Source: Anaerolineales bacterium
GTDB taxonomy: Bacteria > Chloroflexota > Anaerolineae > Anaerolineales > Villigracilaceae
Direction: 5' to 3'
DNA length: 64,000 bases
Assembly (NCBI GenBank): GCA_020060625.1
Contig: JAGUZU010000075.1
Coordinates: forward strand, 17,785-81,784
Positions within the stretch are counted from its first letter, which is position 1. Every line of letters begins with the position of its first letter. Under the pieces are notes generated by a model, which saw only the letters and a list, made by a program, of their open reading frames with translations, had not been told where the DNA came from and did no database searches. Below, one piece after another: positions 26,862-36,090 of the stretch. The translations under genes and the position numbers were made by a program.

Positions 26862-27572
26862 ATGCGAGCAGTCATACTTGCTGGCGGTAAAGGCACACGC
26901 CTTGCCCCGTACACAACCGTTCTTCCCAAACCGCTTATGCCCATCGGCGAAATGCCGATTCTGGAAATTGTGATTCGTCAGTTGCAAAAGAAAGGCTTCG
27001 ATGACATTACGCTGGCTACTGGTTATCTCGCCGAATTGCTCATGGCATACTGTGGTGACGGAAGCAAATTCAACACTCGTATTGATTACTCCCGCGAAGA
27101 ACAACCCCTCGGCACGGCGGGACCGATTTCTCTCGTCTCAAACTTGAATGACACGTTCTTGGTCATGAACGGTGACCTACTCACAACCATTGACTACGGC
27201 GCCATGCTCAAGTATCACCGTGAACGTGGAGCGCTTGCTACTGTGGCGTGCTATCAACGTGACGTGAAAATTGACCTCGGTGTCATTCAAGTGGACGAAG
27301 ACAACTGGATTTCCGATTACATCGAAAAACCCACCTATCACTATTCCGTCAGCATGGGTATTTACCTCTTCGAGCCGGAGATTTTGAACTACATTCCCAA
27401 AGGTCAACGGCTGGATTTACCCGAACTTGTCCTGAAGTTGATGCGCGACAGTAAGAAGGTTAATGTCTTTAATTTCGACGGCTACTGGCTCGATATCGGC
27501 AGGCACGACGATTACGAGCGCGCCATCGAAGAATTTGCAAAGCATCGTGAAGCGTTTTTGAAAGAAGAGTGA
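26862..27572 (+). CDS. Sugar-1-phosphate nucleotidyltransferase
   Basis: Transfers a nucleotide to a sugar-1-phosphate. The 236 residues begin at ATG 26862 with AVILAGGKGTRLAPYT, the metal/phosphate loop, followed by KPLMPIGEMPILE, GTAGPISLV and MNGDLLTT (metal-binding Asp) and VFNFDGYWLDIGRHDDY. Adjacent to the LegB-like gene with one base between stop and start. In Campylobacter the comparable PtmE makes GDP-glucosamine for legionaminate synthesis; a GlcN/GlcNAc-1-P guanylyl- or uridylyltransferase role is therefore a reasonable inference. Other hexose-1-phosphates remain possible. Confidence 0.87.
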   Translation: MRAVILAGGKGTRLAPYTTVLPKPLMPIGEMPILEIVIRQLQKKGFDDITLATGYLAELLMAYCGDGSKFNTRIDYSREEQPLGTAGPISLVSNLNDTFLVMNGDLLTTIDYGAMLKYHRERGALATVACYQRDVKIDLGVIQVDEDNWISDYIEKPTYHYSVSMGIYLFEPEILNYIPKGQRLDLPELVLKLMRDSKKVNVFNFDGYWLDIGRHDDYERAIEEFAKHREAFLKEE

Positions 27573-27575
27573 TTT

Positions 27576-28829
27576 GTGAATTTAGTCCTTTTTTCGGCTT
27601 CCTTTCCGTATGTGCAGGGAGGCGAGTCGAATTTTTTATCGGTTGAGACACAATACCTATCCGGAGTCTTCGACCATGTTTTTATCATCCCTGAAACGAT
27701 CAAGGATTCCAGCCCTGTAGACCATGTAGGTCTGGCAGTGGATACCAATTATGCCCAGGCGCTTGCCTCCACTGACGCGGTGCGCTTGTCTCAGCTTGCC
27801 TTTTCATCCCCGATCATTCGCCGCGGTCTGCGTGAACCGGACTTTCCCCGAACTTCATTTACTGCCTGGCGACGCCTGATTGCATTTTCCGGAAAAGCCG
27901 AACTTACCCGCCGTTGGACGCTGGATTTTCTACGCAGGCAAAACATTAATCCGCAGGACTGCCTTTTTTATACCTATTGGTTCGATCACGCAACAACGGG
28001 TGTTGCCTTCGTTCGTGAACAGTTTCCCGAACTTCGACTTGTCACACGCGCGCATGGATATGACGTGTATGCAGAGGAATATTACGACCCGCCTTTCTTT
28101 CCCTGCCGCCAGTCCACTCTGCCATTCGTTGATCGCCTCTTCCCGGACTCGCGGGCGGGTACTGACCATTTGAAGAATTGCCACCCCGAATTTTCATCAC
28201 GTATCGAAATGTCCTTGTTGGGTGTCGTGGACCCTGGGTTTCTAAACCCGGCATCTACAGATGATGTGTTTCGTATCATCTCATGCTCCATGATCCGCCC
28301 TGAAAAACGCATTGGGTTGATCTTTGAGGCGGTCAAATATGCGGCGGAACGGCGTCCGCATCAGCGATTCGAATGGACTCACATTGGCAACGGCAGTTTG
28401 CGCAGCGAGTTCCAGAAACGTGCGGCTCAGGAATATCCTCCCAATGCCAGCGCCCATTTTCCCGGTTATTCGGATCACATGGCTCTGATGCGCATGTACC
28501 GTGAACAACCGCTTGACCTGTTCATGAATTTGAGCGAGACCGAGGGGACGCCTGTCTCCATTATGGAAGCAATTAGCTGTGGAATTCCGATCCTTGCCAC
28601 GGCGGTGGGCGGGAACCGCGAAATTGTGTCGGGGCGGAACGGATTTTTGGTTGAAAAGGATGCCTCAGCGGATGAAATATCATCCGTGATCTTGGAGGCG
28701 GTCAATGCCCCTCGTGAGATGGTGGCAAAACGGACGGGCAGCAGACAGGTCTGGGAAACACACTATAATGCCCATCATAATTTCTCTGAATTCACCGAAA
28801 CATTAAAGCAGATACGGCTGAGCCGTTGA
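27576..28829 (+). CDS. GT4 family glycosyltransferase
   Basis: A 417-residue GT-B protein starting at GTG 27576, supported by GAAAGAAGAG about 6 bases upstream. It contains LVTRAHGYDVYAEEY (acceptor domain), ISCSMIRPEKRIGLIFEAV and NLSETEGTPVSIMEAISCGIPI, which holds the E-x7-E donor motif (about 329-337), then GNREIVSGRNGFLV. It resembles colanic-acid-type GT4 enzymes (WcaL/AmsK-like). It follows the nucleotidyltransferase gene by three bases and probably uses a nucleotide sugar made nearby. Confidence 0.88.
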   Translation: MNLVLFSASFPYVQGGESNFLSVETQYLSGVFDHVFIIPETIKDSSPVDHVGLAVDTNYAQALASTDAVRLSQLAFSSPIIRRGLREPDFPRTSFTAWRRLIAFSGKAELTRRWTLDFLRRQNINPQDCLFYTYWFDHATTGVAFVREQFPELRLVTRAHGYDVYAEEYYDPPFFPCRQSTLPFVDRLFPDSRAGTDHLKNCHPEFSSRIEMSLLGVVDPGFLNPASTDDVFRIISCSMIRPEKRIGLIFEAVKYAAERRPHQRFEWTHIGNGSLRSEFQKRAAQEYPPNASAHFPGYSDHMALMRMYREQPLDLFMNLSETEGTPVSIMEAISCGIPILATAVGGNREIVSGRNGFLVEKDASADEISSVILEAVNAPREMVAKRTGSRQVWETHYNAHHNFSEFTETLKQIRLSR

Positions 28830-28850
28830 CCCTTCGGAGTAACAAACGCT

Positions 28851-30833
28851 ATGTGTGGAATTTTTGGTGTATGGAACATCACCAAGCAGCCTGTTGATGT
28901 GCAAAGGTTGCTGGGTTCGCTGCAAAAGATCCGCCATCGTGGACCGGACGATGAAGGTTATTTGTTGGTCGACTCATCCAGCCGGGAAGCGGCATCTTGC
29001 CTCGGACCGGATAGCGCCGAGCATGTCAAACTTCCACGCATTGAGAGAGTCTTCGACTCGAAATTTAACGTCGCATTGGGTTTCCGCCGACTGTCCATTT
29101 TAGACCTTTCACCTGCTGGTCACCAGCCTATGAGTAATGAGGACGGTTCGTTATGGATCGTGTTTAATGGCGAGGTCTATAACTACATTGAATTGCGGGA
29201 AGAGTTAAAAGCGCTTGGCTACACTTTCCGCACCCAATCTGACACCGAGGTGATTCTCAATGCCTACGATGCCTGGGGGGTGGATTGTCTTAACCGTTTT
29301 AACGGCATGTGGGGCTTTGCGCTTTTTGACACACGCAAAAACCGCCTGTTCTGCGCGCGTGACCGTTTTGGTATCAAACCGTTCTATTATCATTTTGATC
29401 GCAAACGCTTTATATTCGCCTCCGAAATCAAGGCGATCCTTGACTACTCCGACATGGAGCGCAAGCCAAACGATGCCATTGTGTACGACTATCTGAACTA
29501 TGCCCTAATGGACCACAGCGAGGAGACTTTCTTCGAGAGTGTCAACCAACTGCTTCCTGCGCACTCCTTGATTCTTGAAAACGGAAATGTTTATATCCAG
29601 CGATACTGGGATCTGAACCCGGAGAATAAACTATCCCTTGCCTCTGATGCCGATTACGAAAAGCGATTCCTCGAACTGTTCGAGGATGCGATCCGTGTTC
29701 ACCTGCGCAGCGATGTTGCCATTGGCAGCTGTTTGAGCGGCGGACTGGACTCTTCTTCCATTGTATGCGTGACGAATAAATTATTGTTTTCAGACCGGGT
29801 GGTCGAGCCTGAGTTGATTGGAGAGCAACAAAAGACCTTCTCCTCCTGTTTTGACGACCCGCGTTTCGATGAGCGTCAGCATATTGAAAGTGTTTTAACC
29901 ACCACCTCTGCTGAACGCAATTACACTTTCCCGACCGCGCAGAACTTGATGGAGGATATCCAGCGTTTAACCTGGCATCAGGATGAGCCATTCGGCTCCA
30001 CCAGCATTTATGCGCAGTGGTGTGTGATGCGTATCGCCGCCCAGCGCGGTGTGCGCGTTCTGATGGATGGCCAGGGCAGTGACGAACTGCTAGCCGGATA
30101 TCACCCATATTTCGATTCGTATTGGGGAACCCTGCTTTCACAAGGATCGTTTCCCGCCTTGTTGAGGGAGTGGTCTGCATATCGCAATCATTATGGGGTA
30201 TCTTATTCATATCTTTTTCAACATACCTTGTTTTCCATCGCGCCGAAAGCATTTCAGAGACGGGTACGTGCCGGACGCGGCGCGTTGGGGTTGAATAGCG
30301 CATTCTCTTCGCGGTTCCAATCTCGCTACCCGGATGAGAATATGAACTTCAAAAGCACGCCCCTGTCTAATCGGCTTTATCAGGCGCTGGTACGCTCCAG
30401 CCTCCCGGCTCTTCTACGCTATGAAGACAGAAATTCGATGGCATATTCCATTGAAGCTCGTGTCCCGTTTTTAGATTACCGCCTGGTCGAGTTCATCTTT
30501 TCGTTGCCGGAGGAACAGAAGATCAAGAATGCTCAAACCAAATTTGTCTTGAGAAATTCCATGAAGGGTGTTTTGCCCGAACCTATTCGTGCCCGCATGG
30601 ATAAAATGGGATTTGTCACGCCGGAACGGGTATGGATGTCCGGTGAATTGAAGAATTGGGTGGATGATATTTTTACATCCAACTCCTTTGCTGAAAATCC
30701 ATATCTGGATGTTTCGAAAGTAAAAACATTGATGGCAGATCACCGTGCCGGACAGCGTGACCTTGGCTCGACATTGTGGCGATGGATAAACCTTGAATTG
30801 TGGCGAAACCAGCAGATTGTGCAGGGCGATTAA
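28851..30833 (+). CDS. asnB: Asparagine synthase (glutamine-hydrolysing) family amidotransferase
   Basis: Two-domain enzyme of 660 residues. The N-terminal Ntn glutaminase begins with the obligatory MCGIFG, where Cys2 is the nucleophile, and has RHRGPDDEG (28-36) and FNGEVYNY. The C-terminal ATP-pyrophosphatase domain has the SGGLDSS loop at 296-302 and DGQGSDELLAGY. It may make free asparagine, but homologues inside glycan clusters amidate carboxyl groups of sugar acids (as with WbpS). Flanked by GT4 genes and in a region rich in acidic-sugar enzymes, the second role is plausible here. Confidence 0.92.
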   Translation: MCGIFGVWNITKQPVDVQRLLGSLQKIRHRGPDDEGYLLVDSSSREAASCLGPDSAEHVKLPRIERVFDSKFNVALGFRRLSILDLSPAGHQPMSNEDGSLWIVFNGEVYNYIELREELKALGYTFRTQSDTEVILNAYDAWGVDCLNRFNGMWGFALFDTRKNRLFCARDRFGIKPFYYHFDRKRFIFASEIKAILDYSDMERKPNDAIVYDYLNYALMDHSEETFFESVNQLLPAHSLILENGNVYIQRYWDLNPENKLSLASDADYEKRFLELFEDAIRVHLRSDVAIGSCLSGGLDSSSIVCVTNKLLFSDRVVEPELIGEQQKTFSSCFDDPRFDERQHIESVLTTTSAERNYTFPTAQNLMEDIQRLTWHQDEPFGSTSIYAQWCVMRIAAQRGVRVLMDGQGSDELLAGYHPYFDSYWGTLLSQGSFPALLREWSAYRNHYGVSYSYLFQHTLFSIAPKAFQRRVRAGRGALGLNSAFSSRFQSRYPDENMNFKSTPLSNRLYQALVRSSLPALLRYEDRNSMAYSIEARVPFLDYRLVEFIFSLPEEQKIKNAQTKFVLRNSMKGVLPEPIRARMDKMGFVTPERVWMSGELKNWVDDIFTSNSFAENPYLDVSKVKTLMADHRAGQRDLGSTLWRWINLELWRNQQIVQGD

Positions 30834-30835
30834 GA

Positions 30836-31924
30836 ATGCGCATTGCATACGTCACTATCCACATTGCCCCGGAATTGATGCGGGGCGGTGTGGGAAGAAA
30901 AATAAAAACCCAACTAACTCTCTGGCGCGAAGCGGGACATGAGGTTACATTGTTCAGCCTCACCCCGTCGGTGATTCCATTTCCCGAAGAACGTCAATTT
31001 ATTTTTGAGGCGCGCACCAACCTCCTGAAACGCGAAGCAAACCGCGCGTCCGGTTTGATGCGAATGCTTGAGGCGATCCGTGAACACAGACCGGATATCA
31101 TCTATCTGCGTTTCGGGCTGTACTCGTATCCTCTCCATCGTCTTTTCAAAATTGCGCCGACTGTATTGGAAGTTAATTCGGATGATCGGGTGGAATATTC
31201 CACGCGCGGCAAATTTTTTTATTGGTTAAACCGCCTCACGCGCGGACTGACATTTGGTTCTGCTTCGGGAATTGTTGCCCCCACCCGTGAATTGACCGGC
31301 ATCTACCCGCTGAAAAAGAATCAATCGAGCGTGATCATCTCCAACGGCGTGGATTTGGAGTCCGTTGAAATTTTGCCGCCGCCTAAAAATGAAAAGCCTG
31401 TGCTTACGCTGGTCGGTTCGCCCGGCATGAACTGGCATGGCATGGATAAATTGATTCGGTTTGCACAGCCCAACCCGGATGTGTTCGTGAACATCGTAGG
31501 CTATTCTGTCAACGATGTGGATATGCCCATTCCATCCAATGTGACCATGTATGGATATTTGTCGTATATGCAGATCCGTGAGGTCTTGATGAAAACCGAC
31601 GTTGCGTGTGGAACGCTGGCGTTGCATAGAAAGAACATGAAAGAAGCCTGCCCTCTCAAGGTTCGAGAAGCTGTTTTGTATGGCTTGCCTCTGCTTCTTG
31701 GGTATCATGATACCGACCTGAGCGATCTTAATTTGCCGACCATTTTACAAATCCCTAACACTGAAGACAACCTTGTTGTCCATGCAGAACAGATTCTGGA
31801 ATTTGCTTTTGACATGATGGGCAAACGCATGGACTTCAATGCCGTCGCTCCGTATCTCGATCAGCGTAAGAAAGAGGAATCTCGGCTGGCGTTCTTTGAA
31901 GAAATCCTCGCGGGAAAGAAATAA
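30836..31924 (+). CDS. Glycosyltransferase, GT4-like
   Basis: About 362 residues from ATG 30836, two bases after the previous stop. MRIAYVTIHIAPELMRGGVGRKI is a GT-B glycine-rich opening; LVGSPGMNWHGMDKLIRF and YGYLSYMQIREVLMKTDVACGTL are donor-domain features. The usual E-x7-E motif is weak: KEACPLKVREAVLYGLPLLLG occupies its place, with Glu present at both ends but altered spacing. The stop and next start share a base (TAATG). Probably an active transferase of an unusual subgroup. Confidence 0.78.
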   Translation: MRIAYVTIHIAPELMRGGVGRKIKTQLTLWREAGHEVTLFSLTPSVIPFPEERQFIFEARTNLLKREANRASGLMRMLEAIREHRPDIIYLRFGLYSYPLHRLFKIAPTVLEVNSDDRVEYSTRGKFFYWLNRLTRGLTFGSASGIVAPTRELTGIYPLKKNQSSVIISNGVDLESVEILPPPKNEKPVLTLVGSPGMNWHGMDKLIRFAQPNPDVFVNIVGYSVNDVDMPIPSNVTMYGYLSYMQIREVLMKTDVACGTLALHRKNMKEACPLKVREAVLYGLPLLLGYHDTDLSDLNLPTILQIPNTEDNLVVHAEQILEFAFDMMGKRMDFNAVAPYLDQRKKEESRLAFFEEILAGKK

Positions 31925-33075
31925 TGCCGTACTCCATCCTTTTGCTCGGAACTCAAATGGCAGTCGGAGGCGCGCAGAAACTTTTACTGGAACAGGCGCT
32001 TTGGTTTCAGTCGCATGGACATCGCGTGGCGGCTATCTTTTTCTACGACCGCGACAACTTGCAGGAAAAATGGACGAAGACCTATCCTTTCGAGATACAG
32101 AACCTTGAAGCCTTCGATAAAAAAGCGGGTGGATTTCGCAGCCTTCCCAAATTATTTGGCGGCTTGCTGAAATTATGGCGCCTACTTAAGAGAGGAAAGT
32201 TCGATGCGGTTATCACCTTTACCCATGACAGCAATGTGCTGGGACTCCCGCTTGCTAAACTGGCAGGAATTCCCGCCCGCGTAGGCACTCACCTCGGCGA
32301 GATTCGCGGCATGTCTAAATGGCGCGATGGTTTGCACACTTTTCTGGTGAACAGTGGGGTGATTCAAACACTGGCGGCTTCTTCGGCTCGCACAAGGAAT
32401 AATGCAATTGAAGCAGGTGTGAAACCCGAAAAGATAACAACCATCTATAACGCCATCATGCCTTTTGACGTTTCGCACGTAGACCGTGATGCTGTCCGTC
32501 AAAAGATCGGATTGAAAAAAGATGATGTCTTTTTTGTGGCTGTGGGTCGGCTTGTGTACGAAAAGGGACATGAATTTCTTGTGGAAGCCATGTCCACGGT
32601 GACGAAATCAGATTCTCGTGCCGTTGCAGGAATCTGCGGCGCAGGTCCGTTGCATGACCAATTGCAAGCACAAATCGAGAAATTAAACCTTCATGACAAA
32701 GTGAAATTGCTTGGGCAATGGGACGAAATCCCCGAACTGCTTGCGGCTTCAGATGTCTTCGTTCTACCCTCGCGTTGGGAGGGGCTTCCGATGGCGTTGC
32801 TCGAAGGTATGATGGCGGGGCTTCCCGTCATTGCCACACGGGTTGAAGGGGTGGACGAAGTCGTACAGCCTGGTGAACATGGGCTATTGGCGCCGTTAGA
32901 GTCTCCGGCGGAGTTGGCGCAAGCTATATTACAATTGCTCCGCTCGCCCGCAGACCGTCAGCGCATGGGCAGGGCGGCAAGAGAAAGAGTATTGAATTCT
33001 TACACTACGGATCGTATGTGCGAATCATATTTGCAGGTGATCGAACAAGGCTTGGGCGAGGGGAAAGCCGCATAG
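31924..33075 (+). CDS. GT4 family glycosyltransferase
   Basis: A 383-residue GT-B enzyme with TQMAVGGAQKLLLEQA (acceptor loop), RVGTHLGEIRGM, VGRLVYEKGHEFLVEAM and PSRWEGLPMALLEGMMAGLPVIAT, a textbook E-x7-E motif, then GVDEVVQPGEHGLL. It is close in plan to WcaE/WbaZ-type and PimB-like retaining transferases. It begins on the last base of the upstream gene. Twenty-two bases later a large membrane-protein gene starts. Confidence 0.9.
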   Translation: MPYSILLLGTQMAVGGAQKLLLEQALWFQSHGHRVAAIFFYDRDNLQEKWTKTYPFEIQNLEAFDKKAGGFRSLPKLFGGLLKLWRLLKRGKFDAVITFTHDSNVLGLPLAKLAGIPARVGTHLGEIRGMSKWRDGLHTFLVNSGVIQTLAASSARTRNNAIEAGVKPEKITTIYNAIMPFDVSHVDRDAVRQKIGLKKDDVFFVAVGRLVYEKGHEFLVEAMSTVTKSDSRAVAGICGAGPLHDQLQAQIEKLNLHDKVKLLGQWDEIPELLAASDVFVLPSRWEGLPMALLEGMMAGLPVIATRVEGVDEVVQPGEHGLLAPLESPAELAQAILQLLRSPADRQRMGRAARERVLNSYTTDRMCESYLQVIEQGLGEGKAA

Positions 33076-33097
33076 CGCAATCAGATAAAGGTCAAGG

Positions 33098-35248
33098 ATG
33101 AAGCGTTCGTCTATCAAGTTTGGAAATCTAACTTCGATCACAGTCGCTGCTTGGGCGCTCGTCGGGGCGTGTATCGAGTTCTACAATGTGGCGTGGGGCA
33201 CTGGCGAGGCGGTGGGTGAGTTCTCGCCGAAGTGGCTGGTTCTTTTTGCGCTTTTTGTTTTGCTGAATACTGCTTTGTATGCGGGTGTTGGGTTTGCTGT
33301 TCTTCAGCGCGAGAGATTTTTATCCCTTTTCCAAAAAGTCATTGCGGTCAGAAACAAACTGTCCTTCGCGCGCTGGCTGGTGGTGATTTTATTTCTGATC
33401 CTCCCGGCGTGGTTTTTACAGCGCACGATGTGGGGCATTGTGTTCGATGGCGTTTACTTCCGCGTATTACTTTGGGCGCTGACGATCTTTTTTCTTTCCT
33501 CTTTCATTACGCGCGGCGATACGCTGATCGAATGGAAACCATTTCTTGCTGCTTTGATACTCGCATCAAGCGCGTTCACGATTGCAATTTCCTTACAGGG
33601 CGTCACCGACTATCCGTTTTCGATGGGCTGGTCTGAAGGCAACCGCATCTGGGATTATTCGATGCGTTTCGGACGCGACCGTTACGGCATTGCCGATAAT
33701 CAGGATATTTATGTCCTGCTCGATTCGGGGCGTATGTTGGTGGGCGGACTTCCATTTTTGATTCCAAACGTCACCATTGAAACCGTGCGTTTGTGGATCG
33801 GTCTCACGCTCATCCTCCCGTATTTTTTGGTCGGGATCGCCGCATATATTGTCGCCGATAAAAATATCCGCATTTGGTTTTTGCTTACGCTTTGGGTCTT
33901 CCTGTTTTTACGGCAGGGTCCCATTCATTCGCCGCTTGTTCTCACTGCCGCGCTCACAGTTTTTCTCTGGCGCAAACCGTTATGGCTGGCGATCCCATTG
34001 ATTAGTTATGCCGGATTTTTTGCAGTGTCAAGCCGCTTCACCTGGCTGTTCGCGCCCGGTCTATGGATCGGGATGCTCGAATTAGCGGGCGCCTCGACTC
34101 TTACCCTTCGACACGGCTCAGGGCAAGCCGGGAAGCTGGATCGAACCCATTGGGTTCGGGCAATCGCTTTGGGCTTGTCCGGCGCATTCGGCGGATTTGT
34201 TCTCCCGAAACTATTACCTCTTTTGCATATCGCCGCTGCTTCTCCCAATGCAGTCAGCACAGCGGAAATGACTGAGCAAATCGCCAGCACTGGCGTCACC
34301 TCCGACTTTGTCGCGTATGCGGTTACCGACCAGCCGCTTTTATGGTATCGCCTGCTTCCCAACTCGACCTACGGCACAGGGATTTTGCTTGGGCTGGTCA
34401 TCGCCGTTTTGCCCGCAGCAATATTTTTGGTTTGGCTTTCCGCTTCTAAAAAATGGCAGTTGAACATCTGGCAGAAACTTGCCATTGCCGGTCCCTTGCT
34501 TGCCTTCCTTGTCGTCGGGTTGGTTGCCAGCACCAAAATCGGCGGCGGCGGCGACTTGCACAATATGGATATGTTCCTGATCGGCATGGCGTTCACGGTC
34601 TTTATGGCTTGGGTCAATGGCGGCAGGGATGTGATCTTGAAGAACGAAATGCCTTCATGGATGCGGCTGGTACTTGTGGCGGCGTTGGTTGTTCCGGCGA
34701 TTACGCCCCTGATGCAGCTCCGCTCTTACAACTTTGGCGATGAGATAAAAACCCTGCTGACGTTGACTGACACAAAGGAAGACCGCAAGGCGTTCGATAT
34801 GCTTCCCAACAGCGAAACTGTCAATACCGCTTTGGAAGAGATTCAAGAGGCGGTGAATGAATACCAGAAAACGGGCGATGTGCTTTTCATCGACCAGCGT
34901 CAATTGCTGACGTTTGGATACATCAAAGAGGCTGAGTTCATTCCCGAATATGAAAAGAAAGTTTTGATGAACGAGGCGCTTAGTTCGAATTATGATTATT
35001 ATTCCTCGTTCTACAGAGACATTACCAATCAGCGTTTCTCCCTCATTATTAGCGAGCCGCTGCGCACACCCATCAAAGACAGCGCCTATGAATTCGGCGA
35101 AGAGAACAATGCCTGGGTGGAATGGGTGTCCATTCCTGTGCTTTGTTATTATCAAGAAATTCAGACGTACAAAGAAGCCAACGTGATGCTGCTCGTTCCC
35201 AAGCCCGTGCCGGATGAGTGTTCTGAATATATCCCGCCAAGAAACTGA
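33098..35248 (+). CDS. Large polytopic membrane protein, GT-C-like, with embedded REP-type insertion
   Basis: The 716-residue protein has a dozen or so hydrophobic segments over residues 10-560 and a soluble C-terminal domain of about 140 residues. The first extracytoplasmic part has WSEGNRIWDYSMRFGRDRYG, which resembles acidic loops of GT-C lipid-linked-sugar transferases, but no family is recognised with confidence. Residues about 336-350 (LTLRHGSGQAGKLDR) are encoded by a known type of dispersed repeat (34104-34123), an in-frame insertion between two membrane segments. It may add sugars from polyprenyl carriers on the outer face. Confidence 0.65.
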   Translation: MKRSSIKFGNLTSITVAAWALVGACIEFYNVAWGTGEAVGEFSPKWLVLFALFVLLNTALYAGVGFAVLQRERFLSLFQKVIAVRNKLSFARWLVVILFLILPAWFLQRTMWGIVFDGVYFRVLLWALTIFFLSSFITRGDTLIEWKPFLAALILASSAFTIAISLQGVTDYPFSMGWSEGNRIWDYSMRFGRDRYGIADNQDIYVLLDSGRMLVGGLPFLIPNVTIETVRLWIGLTLILPYFLVGIAAYIVADKNIRIWFLLTLWVFLFLRQGPIHSPLVLTAALTVFLWRKPLWLAIPLISYAGFFAVSSRFTWLFAPGLWIGMLELAGASTLTLRHGSGQAGKLDRTHWVRAIALGLSGAFGGFVLPKLLPLLHIAAASPNAVSTAEMTEQIASTGVTSDFVAYAVTDQPLLWYRLLPNSTYGTGILLGLVIAVLPAAIFLVWLSASKKWQLNIWQKLAIAGPLLAFLVVGLVASTKIGGGGDLHNMDMFLIGMAFTVFMAWVNGGRDVILKNEMPSWMRLVLVAALVVPAITPLMQLRSYNFGDEIKTLLTLTDTKEDRKAFDMLPNSETVNTALEEIQEAVNEYQKTGDVLFIDQRQLLTFGYIKEAEFIPEYEKKVLMNEALSSNYDYYSSFYRDITNQRFSLIISEPLRTPIKDSAYEFGEENNAWVEWVSIPVLCYYQEIQTYKEANVMLLVPKPVPDECSEYIPPRN
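34104..34123 (-). repeat. REP-type element inside a CDS (reverse orientation)
   Basis: CCCTTCGACACGGCTCAGGG is the reverse complement, with small changes, of CCCTGAGCTTGTCGAAGGG at 55619-55637. It lies in frame in the 33.1 kb membrane-protein gene and encodes LRHGSG. Confidence 0.82.
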
Positions 35249-35256
35249 AATCGCCA

Positions 35257-36078
35257 ATGAACCTTCGTTATTTGCTCCTTCGACTTTTACGCCATTTCAT
35301 GCCTGAGGGACTTGCCCGCTTCCTCCTTAAGCGACGCTGGATCATCAAACCCGGGCTGGAATCCACCGACCCATTTGCCGCGTCCGCGCGGTATGTGGAG
35401 ACGTTGTCGGCAAAGGGCGTTTCCATCGAAGGGAAGCGGGTGCTGGTCTTCGGCTATGGCGGTCGTTTTGCCGTCGGCGTCGATTTGCTCAAACGCGGCG
35501 CGGCGCATGTGGTGTTGTGCGATCATTTCGTGCTTTTGGATACGGAGCGTAACCGTGAACTGTTGTCGGCGTATGGAATGTATCTGAAAGTGGAGCAGGA
35601 TGATGTCCAGCCGCGAGGCGAATTTATCACGTTGCTGCATGGAGATATCCGCGAAGAATTCATCCAGAAGCAGATAGCGCCGGTGGATGTCGTCCTCAGC
35701 ACATCGGTCTTCGAGCACTTGGACGATGTTCCCGGCGTCACGAAGGCGTTGGCGAAGTTGACTGCGCCGGATGGCATCCATTTGCATTTTGTGGATTTGC
35801 GCGATCACTTTTTCAAATATCCATTCGAGATGTTAAAGTTTTCGGAAAATGTGTGGAAAAATTTTCTGAACCCAACCAGTAATTTGAATCGCTATCGCCT
35901 GAACGATTATCGGCGCGTGTTTGAATCGAATTTTGGCGGGGTTGAATTCACCGTGCTTGAAAGACTCGAAGATGAGTTTCGCAGGGTGGAGAATCAAATT
36001 CGATCCGAATTCAAGACCGGGGACAAGACTGTGGATGCGGTGACGTTGATTCATGTATTTGCCAGCCAGCCAAAGTAG
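35257..36078 (+). CDS. SAM-dependent methyltransferase-like protein
   Basis: A 273-residue protein with a recognisable but variant SAM region: VLVFGYGGRFAVGVDLLKRG, VVLCDHF, DVVLSTSVFEHLDDVPGV and GIHLHFVDLRDHFFKYP. Motif I reads FGYGGRF instead of DxGxGxG, a form seen in a group of glycan-cluster methyltransferases. The basic N-terminal RYLLLRLLRHFMP helix may attach to the membrane. It lies between two GT-C-like genes (8 and 12 base spacers). The substrate is unknown. Confidence 0.75.
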   Translation: MNLRYLLLRLLRHFMPEGLARFLLKRRWIIKPGLESTDPFAASARYVETLSAKGVSIEGKRVLVFGYGGRFAVGVDLLKRGAAHVVLCDHFVLLDTERNRELLSAYGMYLKVEQDDVQPRGEFITLLHGDIREEFIQKQIAPVDVVLSTSVFEHLDDVPGVTKALAKLTAPDGIHLHFVDLRDHFFKYPFEMLKFSENVWKNFLNPTSNLNRYRLNDYRRVFESNFGGVEFTVLERLEDEFRRVENQIRSEFKTGDKTVDAVTLIHVFASQPK

Positions 36079-36090
36079 CGCGGAGTTTTT

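Noticed and set aside
25730..26944. A 404-residue open frame on the reverse strand
   Set aside because: It spans the complement of the LegB-like SDR and parts of both neighbours; those genes have intact motifs, so this is a shadow frame.
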